From Croceibacterium ferulae (GTDB taxonomy: Bacteria > Pseudomonadota > Alphaproteobacteria > Sphingomonadales > Sphingomonadaceae): DNA of 64,000 bases. Position numbers and translations under genes: made by a program. This document shows positions 9,002-16,947 of the stretch, one piece after another. The notes beneath the pieces were generated by a model that saw only the letters and a program-made list of their open reading frames with translations, searched no databases and was not told the DNA's origin. The DNA lies in the NCBI RefSeq assembly GCF_003660445.1, contig NZ_QZVQ01000010.1:1-64000 (forward strand). The letters are read 5' to 3'. How positions within the stretch are numbered: position 1 is the first letter of the stretch; each line of letters starts with the position of its first letter.

Positions 9002-10474
9002 TCAGCCAAAGGGATCAGGGTCAAGATAGCCGTAGCGCTCAAGCCGATCCCGGCCTGCCTTTTGCAGCTCCGGCATATCAAAGATGCAGAACAGCTTCAC
9101 CGACCTTTGAAGAAGCCCAAATGCTCTGGATTGCACAGACAAAGCCTCGGCCGTCTGCTCTCCCGATCGATCGCTTCCTCGTTTGGCCAGGTCGAACAGG
9201 ATGTCGGCAAGCGTGTGGTAGAGCCCAGCGATGAAGGCGGACGCCAGAGGATCGATTTCCCGTACCTTCCTGATGACGGCATCCAGTGCATTCGCGATTT
9301 CCTGCGACGGCCTGGACCCGGTGCGAAGGGCGATAATCAGCTCGATCGCGTCGAGGTATTGCGGAATCATCCTGTCTTCGCGGGTGCTCAGGCTCTCCGC
9401 TTTCAGAAGTGCCCGCGCGCGTTTAACCGCATTTGTAGCGACCTCGAACCTGCCGCTAGCAACCGCCAGGCAAGCCTCGCACCGCCATATCGACGCGCTT
9501 TCCTTCCCTTCCGTGCCGCGCAGCTTCTTAAGGAAGCTGTCGCAGGTTTCCTCGGCTGACAGGTCACTGTGCTCCAGCACGTAATCCGCCCTATCGCGGA
9601 GGATCATGGCCGTGCGTTGATCGCGGCCAAGGCTGCGAAATGAGGGCAGCCAGGACAGTGCCTCAGCTATCCCGCGCGGGTCGTTCCGTACCCTGTGGTT
9701 CTGGGCATAATCGAGGATCAGGCGCAGGATGTCCGGATCGGTCCTGTCGGCGGCTTTCTCGATCCCGGTTGCAACCAAGTCGCTATATTCGGCGACGCTT
9801 TCGTGAGCGGCTCGGTCGGACCAGTGGCCGACAGTGTAAAGCGATCCAAGCTGTTGCAATATGGCGCTCGCGTCGTGCTCACACACATAGAAGTGCAGCT
9901 TGCCGATCAGCTGGCTCTTTCCGGCTCTGAGATGCAGGAGCTGCGTCCAGTCTGCCCCGTCGCCATAACGAAGCCTGTTGAGCTTGCGCTCGATCTCGAC
10001 GAGCTGATGCGCCGTCAGCCGCGCCTCCGCCTCATCCCTGATGCCGGGCCCTGCGATACTCGAGGGCGTCCTGTCCGTGATTACAGCAGCCGCTTGGTCT
10101 GGATCACCGATGAACCTGCGGAACGGCGCTTCGATCAGAGAGGAAAGCCCGGCTTGAACGTAAAGCTCTGCCGCTTGCGACGGATGCTTATGGCATAGCC
10201 ATGCAAGATACATCGCAATAGCCGCCTGCGACCGACCGGCCCTGATCTCCTTGAAGTGATAGCCGATCCGCAAAGCAGGCGTCAGGTATTGCTCAGCGAA
10301 GCCAACATTGAAGATTTCGCGAAACCGCGTCGTTGCCTCGTAGAGCCTGCGTCTGCCGTTCGTGCCGCCACCGCTTACGCTGTCCAGTGGAGCGATGAGG
10401 AGATGGGCCTTACTATGCGCGCGCAGATAACTGGCGTCGTGGCCGTACCCGGAATTAGCCTCCCTCAGTCTCAT
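9002..10474 (-). CDS. 490-residue protein of unknown function, probably helical-repeat
   Basis: I do not recognise this protein. It has no signal peptide, membrane segment or nucleotide-binding motif. The predicted composition is almost entirely alpha-helical, with repeated patterns such as AAELYVQAGLSSLIEAPF, ILRLILDYAQNH and AYHTLADILFDLAK-like helices, suggestive of a TPR/ARM-type solenoid scaffold. The start has GAGG 7 nt upstream. Upstream is a 221-bp noncoding gap, then a divergent small gene. Its length and isolation in accessory DNA suggest a cargo or single-gene defence protein, but nothing in the sequence proves this. Confidence 0.6.
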   Translation of the reverse strand: MRLREANSGYGHDASYLRAHSKAHLLIAPLDSVSGGGTNGRRRLYEATTRFREIFNVGFAEQYLTPALRIGYHFKEIRAGRSQAAIAMYLAWLCHKHPSQAAELYVQAGLSSLIEAPFRRFIGDPDQAAAVITDRTPSSIAGPGIRDEAEARLTAHQLVEIERKLNRLRYGDGADWTQLLHLRAGKSQLIGKLHFYVCEHDASAILQQLGSLYTVGHWSDRAAHESVAEYSDLVATGIEKAADRTDPDILRLILDYAQNHRVRNDPRGIAEALSWLPSFRSLGRDQRTAMILRDRADYVLEHSDLSAEETCDSFLKKLRGTEGKESASIWRCEACLAVASGRFEVATNAVKRARALLKAESLSTREDRMIPQYLDAIELIIALRTGSRPSQEIANALDAVIRKVREIDPLASAFIAGLYHTLADILFDLAKRGSDRSGEQTAEALSVQSRAFGLLQRSVKLFCIFDMPELQKAGRDRLERYGYLDPDPFG

Positions 10475-10695
10475 CAGGCTACCTCATCTGCCCGCTTTTC
10501 AGATGGGTAGGACAAACTCGCTGGGTCCGCCACTGCTCACGGAAGAACAAGTAACGCCCGTCGACATTGCCTGATTTGCTGCCGCCTATTGCCGGAATAG
10601 CTGCCCGCGCCTGGTCGCGCAGCGGGGGCATAGAGTAGTTGTGCACCACCAGAGCGCTTTACCCGGCAGGCCTGCCTCCAATCCCGGAGGCCAAA

Positions 10696-11061
10696 ATGGC
10701 AAAGGAAATCCAGGTCGCGCCAGCGCGCGATCTACTCAGCATTGATTTCATCGAAAAGCTCGCACACGCGGTAGTCGCGCTTAACCTGTCTCGGCGACGG
10801 ACGCCCGACTGGCTGGCGGACGTGATCTTCGGTTGGATCGAACATGGAGGCGTCATCCTCGATTCCGAAGGCAACGAGATCGACATCCATGACGAGATTA
10901 TCGATGACGCGCATGGATCGGACCCCAGCCTTCGCTGCATCGACGATCTGAAGCGCAAAGCGAAAGAACGGCCAGTGAGAAAGCCGAAGATGTCGATGCT
11001 GCTGCGTCTTCAGCTTTACGATGCGGCCTTCAAGATCATCGGAAAACCGATCAGCGAATAA
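10696..11061 (+). CDS. Small hypothetical protein
   Basis: 121 residues from the ATG at 10696, which follows a good site (CGGAGG, 10685-10690). An upstream in-frame start at 10639 lacks one. The protein has an acidic middle (EGNEIDIHDEIIDDAHG) and a basic C-terminal part (LKRKAKERPVRKPK), with no membrane segment. No family recognised. It is followed by a strong terminator at 11121-11150, so it is a single-gene transcript within the accessory region. Confidence 0.6.
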   Translation: MAKEIQVAPARDLLSIDFIEKLAHAVVALNLSRRRTPDWLADVIFGWIEHGGVILDSEGNEIDIHDEIIDDAHGSDPSLRCIDDLKRKAKERPVRKPKMSMLLRLQLYDAAFKIIGKPISE

Positions 11062-11120
11062 GCTGGACATCTGAACCAGAATAGAACATAATAGGAACGA
11101 ATACCTATAACTGCGTCCGT

Positions 11121-11150
11121 GCCCTGCCGAGTTTCGGCGGGGCTTTTTTT
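11121..11150 (+). terminator. Strong intrinsic terminator
   Basis: GCCCTGCCGA pairs with TCGGCGGGGC (10 pairs, one G-T) around a 3-nt loop, followed by seven T residues. It ends the transcript of the small gene upstream and insulates the recombinase pair downstream. Confidence 0.88.
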
Positions 11151-11257
11151 GTGCCGTAAGCCCCCGAAGGGCAGGTCCGCAGCAGGCATTCCGTAATCAG
11201 AACAACACCGAACACGGTCTGCGAGCACGCGCTGCGCGGCCGGGAAAGCCGTGCGCC

Positions 11258-11575
11258 ATGCAGCTCGACATCAATCGCTATCGCCATTTCGTCGATCGCT
11301 TCGACATGCCCGAAGAGGCTAAGGTGGCAGTCCTCACGCAGGTCTGGGGCATGATGGGTAGCTTCGTGGATCGGGCGTTTGGAGATGCGCCGGAGCAGCA
11401 ACTACGGCTCGGCCTGACGGGCAACCAGCGCAAAAGCTCGGGGACATCCGCCGCAAAGCAACTCGAATCCTTGGCATCCGAGTCCACAACCGCGCTAGAC
11501 TGCGAAGAACCTTTAACCCCGACATTCAACGACGCGGCAGGGCCGAAACCTCCCGCGAGAAAGAGACGCCGATGA
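11258..11575 (+). CDS. Small protein translationally coupled to the serine recombinase
   Basis: 105 residues. The N-terminal half is helical (RYRHFVDRFDMPEEAKVAVL, then QVWGMMGSFVDRAFG), and the C-terminal half is polar, ending in a very basic tail, PPARKRRR. The stop overlaps the recombinase start (ATGA), so the two are made together. Small proteins in this position may assist or restrain the recombinase, for example as a directionality factor. That role is inferred from position only, and no known excisionase motif is visible. Confidence 0.65.
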   Translation: MQLDINRYRHFVDRFDMPEEAKVAVLTQVWGMMGSFVDRAFGDAPEQQLRLGLTGNQRKSSGTSAAKQLESLASESTTALDCEEPLTPTFNDAAGPKPPARKRRR

Positions 11576-13143
11576 AGGGCGAAAACCTACAACCAGCGGT
11601 CATTTATGCGCGCGTCTCATCCGTGCAGCAGAAGACGCAAGGCCACGGGCTGGAGAGCCAGGAAACCCGCTGCCGCGAATTTGCGAGCTACAAGGGCTAT
11701 CGGGTCGTCGAGACCTTCCGGGATGACGCCTCGGGTTCAATCGTCGGCCGCCCCGGCATGATCGCCATGCTGGCCTTCCTCAAGAAGCAGAAGAGCCCGC
11801 ATGTCGTCATCATCGACGACATAAGCCGCCTCGCTCGGTCCTTAGAGGCGCACCTTCAGCTGCGGACCGCCATCAGTAGCGCAAACGGCATCCTGCAATC
11901 GCCCTCTATCGAGTTCGGCGAGGACTCGGATAGCCAATTGGTCGAGAACCTGCTGGCCTCCGTCTCTCAGCATCAGCGGCAGAAGAATGCCGACCAGACC
12001 AAGAACCGCATGCGCGCTCGTGTTCAGGGCGGCTACTGGTGCTTTCCTGCGCCCATCGGCTACCGTTTCGAGCGCGTCTCGGGCCACGGCAAGATGCTGG
12101 TCAGGGATGAGCCTTTGGCTGGTATCGTCCAGGAAGGGCTCGAAGGCTATGCCTCGGGCCGTTTCCAGACCCAGCCCGAAGTGATGCGCTTTTTCCAGAG
12201 CCGCCCGGAATGGCCGAGCAAACGCCGGAGCACGCTCACGACAGAACGCATACGGGAGATGCTGACCCGACCGACCTATGCCGGTTACATCAGCATTCCA
12301 GAATGGGGCCTCAACCTCGTTCCTGCTCGCCACGAGCCTCTCATCAGCTTCGAGACCTTCCGGGCTATCGAGCGGCGCATGAAGGCGGTCGCCAATGTAC
12401 CCGCGAAAGCTAACCTGGGAGAGGACTTCCCGCTACGCGGGTTCATCACCTGCGGCTGCTGTGGCCACCAGCTTATGTCCTGCTGGTCCACAGGCCGTTC
12501 TGCCAAGTATCCTTATTACCTCTGCATGCAGAAAGGCTGCGATGCCTACGGGAAGTCGATCAAGCGGGAGCAGCTGGAAGGCGACTTTGCGGCACTGCTG
12601 AAAGAGCTGAAGCCTTCCGTCGAGCTGATGGACCTTGCCGCTGCCATGTTCCGCGATCTTTGGGACGGCAGGCTGGCGCAAGCCGGACAGCAGGCGAAGA
12701 GCCTGGAGTCTCAGCTACGGAAGCTCGATACATCGATCGAACAGCTCGTTGATCGCGTCGTCGAGACGGACAGCCCCGCTCTCATCAAAACCTACGAGTC
12801 TCGCATCCAGAAGATGGAGGCTGAGAAGGCCGAACTGACTGAGAAAGTGGCCTCTTGCGGCCGTCCGCTGAAAAGCTTCGACGAGACTTTTAGAACCGCG
12901 ATGCAGTTCCTCGCAAACCCTTGTTATCTTTGGGAAAGTGATCGCATCGAGGACAAGCGGGCGGTGCTCAAACTCACTTTTGCGGAGCGGCTGGCCTACA
13001 CCCGTGGTGAAGGGTTTAGAACCGCCGTAACCTCTTCTCCCTTCAGCTTTTTTTTGAGTCTGAAGGGGGATGAGGAAGGTATGGTGCGCCCAACAGGATT
13101 CGAACCTGTGGCCTTCAGATTAGGAATCAAAAGGCGTCGTTGA
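11572..13143 (+). CDS. Large serine recombinase
   Basis: 523 residues. The resolvase-type catalytic domain starts with VIYARVSS (nucleophile Ser near residue 16), followed by GLESQETRC and the DDISRLARS helix. A recombinase domain follows (about 170-270), then a zinc ribbon with CGCCGHQ near 300 and CMQKGC near 325, and a long coiled coil (about 370-430). Such enzymes integrate and excise islands using short attachment sites. The last residues (about MVRPTGFEPVAFRLGI) are encoded by an antisense copy of the tRNA-Arg 3' half and so are tRNA-derived sequence, not recombinase domain. Without the adjacent prophage insertion, the frame would stop at a TGA inside the tRNA gene. This is probably the integration gene of the element to its left. 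Confidence 0.9.
   Translation: MKGENLQPAVIYARVSSVQQKTQGHGLESQETRCREFASYKGYRVVETFRDDASGSIVGRPGMIAMLAFLKKQKSPHVVIIDDISRLARSLEAHLQLRTAISSANGILQSPSIEFGEDSDSQLVENLLASVSQHQRQKNADQTKNRMRARVQGGYWCFPAPIGYRFERVSGHGKMLVRDEPLAGIVQEGLEGYASGRFQTQPEVMRFFQSRPEWPSKRRSTLTTERIREMLTRPTYAGYISIPEWGLNLVPARHEPLISFETFRAIERRMKAVANVPAKANLGEDFPLRGFITCGCCGHQLMSCWSTGRSAKYPYYLCMQKGCDAYGKSIKREQLEGDFAALLKELKPSVELMDLAAAMFRDLWDGRLAQAGQQAKSLESQLRKLDTSIEQLVDRVVETDSPALIKTYESRIQKMEAEKAELTEKVASCGRPLKSFDETFRTAMQFLANPCYLWESDRIEDKRAVLKLTFAERLAYTRGEGFRTAVTSSPFSFFLSLKGDEEGMVRPTGFEPVAFRLGIKRRR
13082..13128. repeat. Left 47-bp attachment repeat (partial tRNA-Arg)
   Basis: The 47 bp are identical to 25253-25299, which form the 3' end of the tRNA-Arg(CCT) gene, from the CCA end through the T arm to the anticodon loop. 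The match stops at both edges (A versus G before, A versus T after). This is the standard footprint of integration into a tRNA gene by a tyrosine recombinase. Confidence 0.93.
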
Positions 13144-13530
13144 AATTGCAGGGCTTTCCTGCAAACACCCGGCGAGGCGAGCCGGCATTTACGGATGCGC
13201 GCCGATGCGGTGTAAACCACTCACCGCACCCCCGGCTTAATCTGCACCGCGTTGATGAGTTGTTAACCCACGTCGTCGATCATTCAAGCGCCAGCGATCG
13301 TCGCCACACGCCGATCCGGTGAGGGCCGCGTGCCATCTCCTGGGCGCGGCCCTCTCTCCCGCTCACCGCGGTGATGGCGCGCCTAGTGGTTATCACGCAA
13401 CCGCCGCCGTACGATCCGACAAGCAGCGACCGGTAGACCTGAGTGGGCCGGCTTCGTCGACGGGTAGTGATGACCGGTAGAGCCGCACCGTCTGGATCGG
13501 TGCGGCTCTTTCCTTGACTGCTGACCAACC
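13144..13530. other. Left-end noncoding segment of the prophage
   Basis: 387 bp without a supportable gene. It contains a GTAAACC heptamer at 13212-13218 inside a small dyad (a related pair occurs at the other end of the element), a 10-bp hairpin at 13321-13354, and the perfect hairpin at 13480-13508. This composition fits an attachment-site arm region followed by terminators. Confidence 0.5.
13480..13515 (+). terminator. Terminator-like hairpin near the left end
   Basis: GAGCCGCACCG (13480-13490) pairs perfectly with CGGTGCGGCTC (13498-13508) around a 7-nt loop, followed by TTTCCTT on the plus strand. It could stop transcription entering from the recombinase side, and as a hairpin could also end the minus-strand phage operon that finishes at 13531. 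Confidence 0.6.
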
Positions 13531-13737
13531 TCACTGCACGTAATGCTCAGTTCGCAACATCTTGACGGTCGCCTTCGCGAACTGCAGCATGACGCGCTGC
13601 CAGTACGGACCCGCCTGGTCCCACGGCCGCCATGCGTCATCCGGATCACTCGACCGCTGCGTGTCCCACATAGACCGGGCGACATCTTCAACGAGCGCTT
13701 CCTCATCGTTGGCGCTGCAGATCCTGCACAAGCTCAT
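13531..13737 (-). CDS. Small phage protein
   Basis: 68 residues starting MSLCRICSANDEEALVEDV. It has a CxxC pair near the N-terminus and two tryptophan-rich stretches (DDAWRPWDQAGPYW). It overlaps the preceding gene by 4 bp (ATGA), which supports both as a translated pair. No known family recognised. It is the last gene of the minus-strand set before the left end of the prophage. A longer reading frame extending to 14424 is rejected because that extension is antisense to the YozE-like gene. Confidence 0.6.
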   Translation of the reverse strand: MSLCRICSANDEEALVEDVARSMWDTQRSSDPDDAWRPWDQAGPYWQRVMLQFAKATVKMLRTEHYVQ

Positions 13738-14009
13738 GTGTCGCTGTCCTCTCGACCTGTGACGCGGTCCGCAAAGAGGCTGACTGAAGAAGCGGGCCCC
13801 CGCACCTGCAGGCGATCGAACCGCGCGAACAGCTTGTCCGTGATCCGCTCCCGGGCAGCTTCCTTTTTCAAGCGGTCGGTGCGCGCCCATTCCCACACGG
13901 GTGCCTTTGCCACCTCGTGCAGAGCGAAGCTGAGCTCGAAGCGCACCTGCGCCGGCGTCAGCACTTCCGGAAACGGGTCGGCAGCTTCTGGTGGCTTCCC
14001 GGTTGGCAT
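13734..14009 (-). CDS. Small phage protein with basic middle
   Basis: 91 residues from the ATG at 14009, which has AAGGAAG just upstream. An in-frame ATG at 14033 is less well placed. A helical, charged core (FELSFALHEVAKAPVWEWA, then RTDRLKKEAARERITDKL) is followed by a polar tail. No family recognised. It is divergent from the YozE-like gene at 14084, with about 75 bp of shared promoter space, and is translationally coupled to the 68-residue gene downstream. Confidence 0.6.
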   Translation of the reverse strand: MPTGKPPEAADPFPEVLTPAQVRFELSFALHEVAKAPVWEWARTDRLKKEAARERITDKLFARFDRLQVRGPASSVSLFADRVTGREDSDT

Positions 14010-14083
14010 GCGACTTCCTTGCAGAACAAACATGGAACATCGTATGATCGCTACGACGGTGAGTCGGCAAGAGGAAACCGAAC

Positions 14084-14329
14084 ATGTTGATGGGACGAGT
14101 GGAGCAGGAGCAGGAGTTGCAGCTGCGAGAGCCGTTCGGCACTTGGCTGCTTTCGCAGGTGGATCGTGGCGATTGGATCGATGGACTGGCGGCAGCGGCC
14201 CGCGCGGATCGTGGCTTTCCGCGGCGCGGCGACGTGGACCAGGTGCGCAAGCGGATGCAGGAGCTGGGCGCCGATCCGGACGCGTTCGAGGCGCTGGATG
14301 ATGCCGAGTTGGACTGGCTGAGCTGTTGA
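14084..14329 (+). CDS. YozE SAM-like family protein
   Basis: 81 residues. The pattern FGTWLLSQVDRGDWIDGLA, then ADRGFPRRGD and a final DAELDW, matches the small YozE SAM-like fold proteins common in alphaproteobacteria and their phages. The fold is a five-helix bundle whose role is not established. The gene lies on the plus strand, opposite to the flanking phage genes, and has its own promoter gap. It could be prophage cargo expressed in the lysogen. Confidence 0.7.
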   Translation: MLMGRVEQEQELQLREPFGTWLLSQVDRGDWIDGLAAAARADRGFPRRGDVDQVRKRMQELGADPDAFEALDDAELDWLSC

Positions 14330-14405
14330 TCGGAAAGGTGCTGCGACGGCGTTCCGAATCCGGGGATGGCTAAAGAACCCCGCCGCAGCAGCCTTCGTCT
14401 ATGCC

Positions 14406-14672
14406 TCAAGGCGCGCCCGCACAAGCATCCAGCGCGGCGAACATCTCACGGCCCCAAGCCCGGAGCATCAACGCGGAAGCCGCCACGATAGGCAGATCCG
14501 CCGCAGCATTGCCCGTAAGCTGATCGGCCACGGTGGAGGGCTCGGCGGGGATCTCGTCAGCGGCTAGGCAGGGGACCGGCGTTGGCACCTTCACCGTGCG
14601 GATTTCAACTGCCGGCTGCGTCGTCTGACACCCTGCCAGCGCCATTGCGGATATTGCGATTAGCAGCCTCAT
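14406..14672 (-). CDS. Rz1-like outer-membrane spanin lipoprotein
   Basis: 88 residues from the ATG at 14672. The N-terminus is a lipoprotein signal (MRLLIAISAMALAGCQTT, lipobox LAGC), followed by a proline/valine stretch (VEIRTVKVPTPVPC), the typical Rz1 look. In phage lysis the o-spanin sits in the outer membrane and pairs with an inner-membrane Rz to fuse the membranes. The start overlaps the stop of the preceding gene (ATGA), whose C-terminus looks like Rz, reproducing the usual Rz/Rz1 arrangement. Endolysin and holin genes are absent. Confidence 0.68.
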   Translation of the reverse strand: MRLLIAISAMALAGCQTTQPAVEIRTVKVPTPVPCLAADEIPAEPSTVADQLTGNAAADLPIVAASALMLRAWGREMFAALDACAGAP

Positions 14673-15244
14673 AGCCCGCTCTCCCTGATCTCGCGAGGCG
14701 TCACACAATCCGTCCGCACCCCAGCGCGCCGGATCACATCGGCTTCCCGCCGTAGTTCCGCCGCGTCATCCTTGGCCTGCGCCATCGCGTCGGACAGGCG
14801 CTCGGATCGCAACTCGCCATCGTGCACCCATTCAGCGGCTTGCTGCTCGAGCGTAGCCAGCGACTGCCGGGTGACGGCGTGCTGCGCTTCGGACAGGGCC
14901 AGGCGGCGCTGGGCTTCCTCGGTGCGGGCATCGGCATTGTAGGTGTCCACCAGGTCGCGCGCGAGGTTGGGGCCGACTTCGATCTGAGCGCCGCTCACCA
15001 TGCCGGAGTTTCCGCCGATCAGGCCAAGGCGGATCGTCTCTCGAATGTCGGTCAGCATGGCGGACCCACCGCCTGCATAGACCGGTTGCTCGCCAACGAT
15101 GCCGAGCCCAGCGCCGATCTGGTCGTACATCGTGAAGATCGACTTGCCGCCGCCTTTGCGCTCCAACTCGATCACCTGGGGGAGGGCGAGCCAGAACGTG
15201 TAGCGACCGTCCGCGAACGAAAGCTCGACGGCGGTGTCAGGCAT
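14669..15244 (-). CDS. Fusion: GTA-type tail assembly chaperone N-terminus to Rz-spanin C-terminus
   Basis: 191 residues starting MPDTAVELSF. Residues 1 to about 105 (LPQVIELERKGGGKSIFTMY, then IRLGLIGGN and VGPNLARDLVDTY) match the gene-transfer-agent/TAC_11-type tail assembly chaperone pattern. From about 107 the protein becomes a charged coiled coil ending in DVIRRAGVRTDCVTPREIRESGL, the usual end of Rz-like i-spanins. These functions normally lie many genes apart, with the tape measure, tail tip and endolysin between them, so the simplest reading is an in-frame deletion. The Rz membrane anchor is lost, so neither half is likely to work. The start overlaps the upstream stop (TGATG). Confidence 0.75.
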   Translation of the reverse strand: MPDTAVELSFADGRYTFWLALPQVIELERKGGGKSIFTMYDQIGAGLGIVGEQPVYAGGGSAMLTDIRETIRLGLIGGNSGMVSGAQIEVGPNLARDLVDTYNADARTEEAQRRLALSEAQHAVTRQSLATLEQQAAEWVHDGELRSERLSDAMAQAKDDAAELRREADVIRRAGVRTDCVTPREIRESGL

Positions 15245-15756
15245 CAGGCTGCGCCCGCCGCAGCCCAGACCAGTTCGCCCTCGCCTTCGAGGGTGATCTC
15301 CGCGCCGCCGCCCGTGTCGCCACCGGTCGCAAAGGACTGGTTGCGAGTGGTCATCATCGCCGTGCCTGAATATGTGCCCAGCAGTTCGCCGCCGTCGGTG
15401 TCGTCGTCCTTGTACAGCTCGACATCGTACTGCTTCTTGATGCCGAATGCGGTCGAATAGGTTGCCTCGATATCGACGTTGTCTTCGCCCGAACCGCTGA
15501 TGTTCCAGGATTGGCCGTTGTTGCGGATCTTGCGATTGCCTGGCCGGTTCGGCTTGGCGATCGTGAAGCCCAGCAGGTTGGCGCTGGGGGTGGTGACCGC
15601 ACCGCGATCGTTGGTGCCCTGGTAGACCGCCTTGCCGAAGCCAACGGTGCCGGTTTCCAGCGTGCGGGTGATGATGTTGGAAAGCTCGCCGTCCGCTTCC
15701 ATGCCGGGATAACCGACCTGGAGGTCTTCGCCGAAGCTGCTCTGAAGCACTGCCAT
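15244..15756 (-). CDS. Fusion: capsid cement (Gp24-like) N-terminus to tail-tube C-terminus
   Basis: 170 residues. The first about 66 (GYPGMEADGELSNIITRT, then FGKAVYQG and LLGFTIA) resemble phage structural cement/decoration proteins of the Gp24 type. From about 68 (RKIRNNGQSWNISGSG, YDVELYKDDDTDGGELLG and a final ITLEGEGELVW) it resembles the C-terminal half of major tail-tube proteins. In HK97-like gene orders the major capsid and head-tail connector genes lie between these two. Their absence and the join point to a second in-frame deletion. The gene follows DUF2213 by 12 bp, the normal place for a cement gene, and precedes the chaperone fusion, the normal place for a tube gene. Confidence 0.7.
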   Translation of the reverse strand: MAVLQSSFGEDLQVGYPGMEADGELSNIITRTLETGTVGFGKAVYQGTNDRGAVTTPSANLLGFTIAKPNRPGNRKIRNNGQSWNISGSGEDNVDIEATYSTAFGIKKQYDVELYKDDDTDGGELLGTYSGTAMMTTRNQSFATGGDTGGGAEITLEGEGELVWAAAGAA

Positions 15757-15768
15757 GGTCGTGTCTCC

Positions 15769-16902
15769 TTATGCCGCAGCGCTGTTGCGGTGGGCGTTCT
15801 GCTTGTCGGCGAGCCACTGAGCGCGGGCGCTCTGGACGGCGGTGGCGCTGTCGCCCATCACCTTGGGTGCACCGATCGGCTGCACGGTGGGAGCCGCCGG
15901 CTTCACATTCGCGCTCAGCGTGTCGAACGAGATGGCGATCTGATCCGCGGTCCAGCCCTTGGCGAGGTCGCCGAGCTTGGCGGTGACCACAGCGGCCTTG
16001 ATCGTGTCGGCGTCCGCATCCTCGGCGAACTGCACGCCCATGGCCTTGGCCTTGTCGCACACGACGGCATAGGCCTTCGCGGCATCGCGCAGCATGGCCG
16101 GGGTGATCACGGCATCGGCCAGCTGCTGCTTCAGCGTGGCGATCTCCGCATCCTTGGTCTGGATGGTGGTCGCCGCAGTCGTGCTGGCATCCAGTGCCGC
16201 CGTCAGATCGGTCGCGATCTTGGCATTGTCCGCCTGCAGCTTGTTGATGGCCGCCTCCGCTTCATCGGAGACGTTCGGGACGCGCAGCCCGTCGATCGTC
16301 AGGGTCTTCATCGGTAAGTCTCCGTTGGGGAGGGTGTGGCCGGGGCGTTCATCGACCACGCGCAATTCCGGCCCGCCCCGAGCGGCGCGGACAAGCGCAA
16401 TGTGGTTGATCCTGAGATTGGTCTGGTAGGCATCGCATGCCGTACCGTCGGGGTGCTTGCCGTCGGTCGGGAACACCAGTTCCGTGGCATAGCCCATGCT
16501 GAGCTGCTTATGCGTGGTGGTGGCCGCCTTCACGGCACTGGCATCACGCACGATGATCGGCACGCGGACCCGCTCGCCATCGCGCACAACATCGCCGTGG
16601 ATCTCGCCAACGCCCAGCTCGCGCCAGTTCGCGGCATCAACCGCTACGGTCGGGTGATCGACGGTGACGGGAGCGGCGGAGAAGCTGGCGAGGCTGTCGC
16701 GATTGAACACCTCGCTGGCGGGGCGATAGACCTGCACCGTGGCGCGGTCCCGCAGGCCATGCGCGTTGCTCGGGTCTACTTCGCTGCCGAGATAGGCTTG
16801 CAGGCCGGTCCGCGCTGCCAGCACTTCGGCCACCAGCGATCCGTCCGCGCAGATGCGGGCGGTGCTGGAGGCGTCGAGCGTCAGGGCATCATGGAACTGC
16901 AC
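15769..16902 (-). CDS. DUF2213 phage protein (protease/scaffold-like)
   Basis: 377 residues. The N-terminal half (YRPASEVFNRDSLASFSAAP, VTVDHP, LSMGYATELVF) is the DUF2213 pattern. Such proteins sit just before cement and capsid genes and are thought to act as prohead protease or scaffold. The C-terminal half is a coiled coil (about 215-275) followed by an alanine-rich tail, consistent with an attached scaffolding domain. It appears full length. Upstream are two small genes and the head-morphogenesis protein, and downstream is the cement/tube fusion. Without a capsid gene it has no visible substrate. Confidence 0.78.
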   Translation of the reverse strand: MQFHDALTLDASSTARICADGSLVAEVLAARTGLQAYLGSEVDPSNAHGLRDRATVQVYRPASEVFNRDSLASFSAAPVTVDHPTVAVDAANWRELGVGEIHGDVVRDGERVRVPIIVRDASAVKAATTTHKQLSMGYATELVFPTDGKHPDGTACDAYQTNLRINHIALVRAARGGPELRVVDERPGHTLPNGDLPMKTLTIDGLRVPNVSDEAEAAINKLQADNAKIATDLTAALDASTTAATTIQTKDAEIATLKQQLADAVITPAMLRDAAKAYAVVCDKAKAMGVQFAEDADADTIKAAVVTAKLGDLAKGWTADQIAISFDTLSANVKPAAPTVQPIGAPKVMGDSATAVQSARAQWLADKQNAHRNSAAA

Positions 16903-16947
16903 CCGCGCACGATATGGCGGGCTTCAAAGTAGGTTTACCGCTTGCGG

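Noticed and set aside
13531-14424. 297-codon minus-strand frame covering two small phage genes and the YozE-like gene
   Set aside because: Only its last 68 codons look like protein. The rest is antisense to a better-supported gene and overlaps a coupled gene in another frame.
14669-16060. 463-codon frame extending the chaperone/Rz fusion upstream
   Set aside because: The upstream 270 codons are a low-complexity, arginine-rich shadow of the cement/tube and DUF2213 genes. The ATG at 15244 is coupled to the upstream stop.
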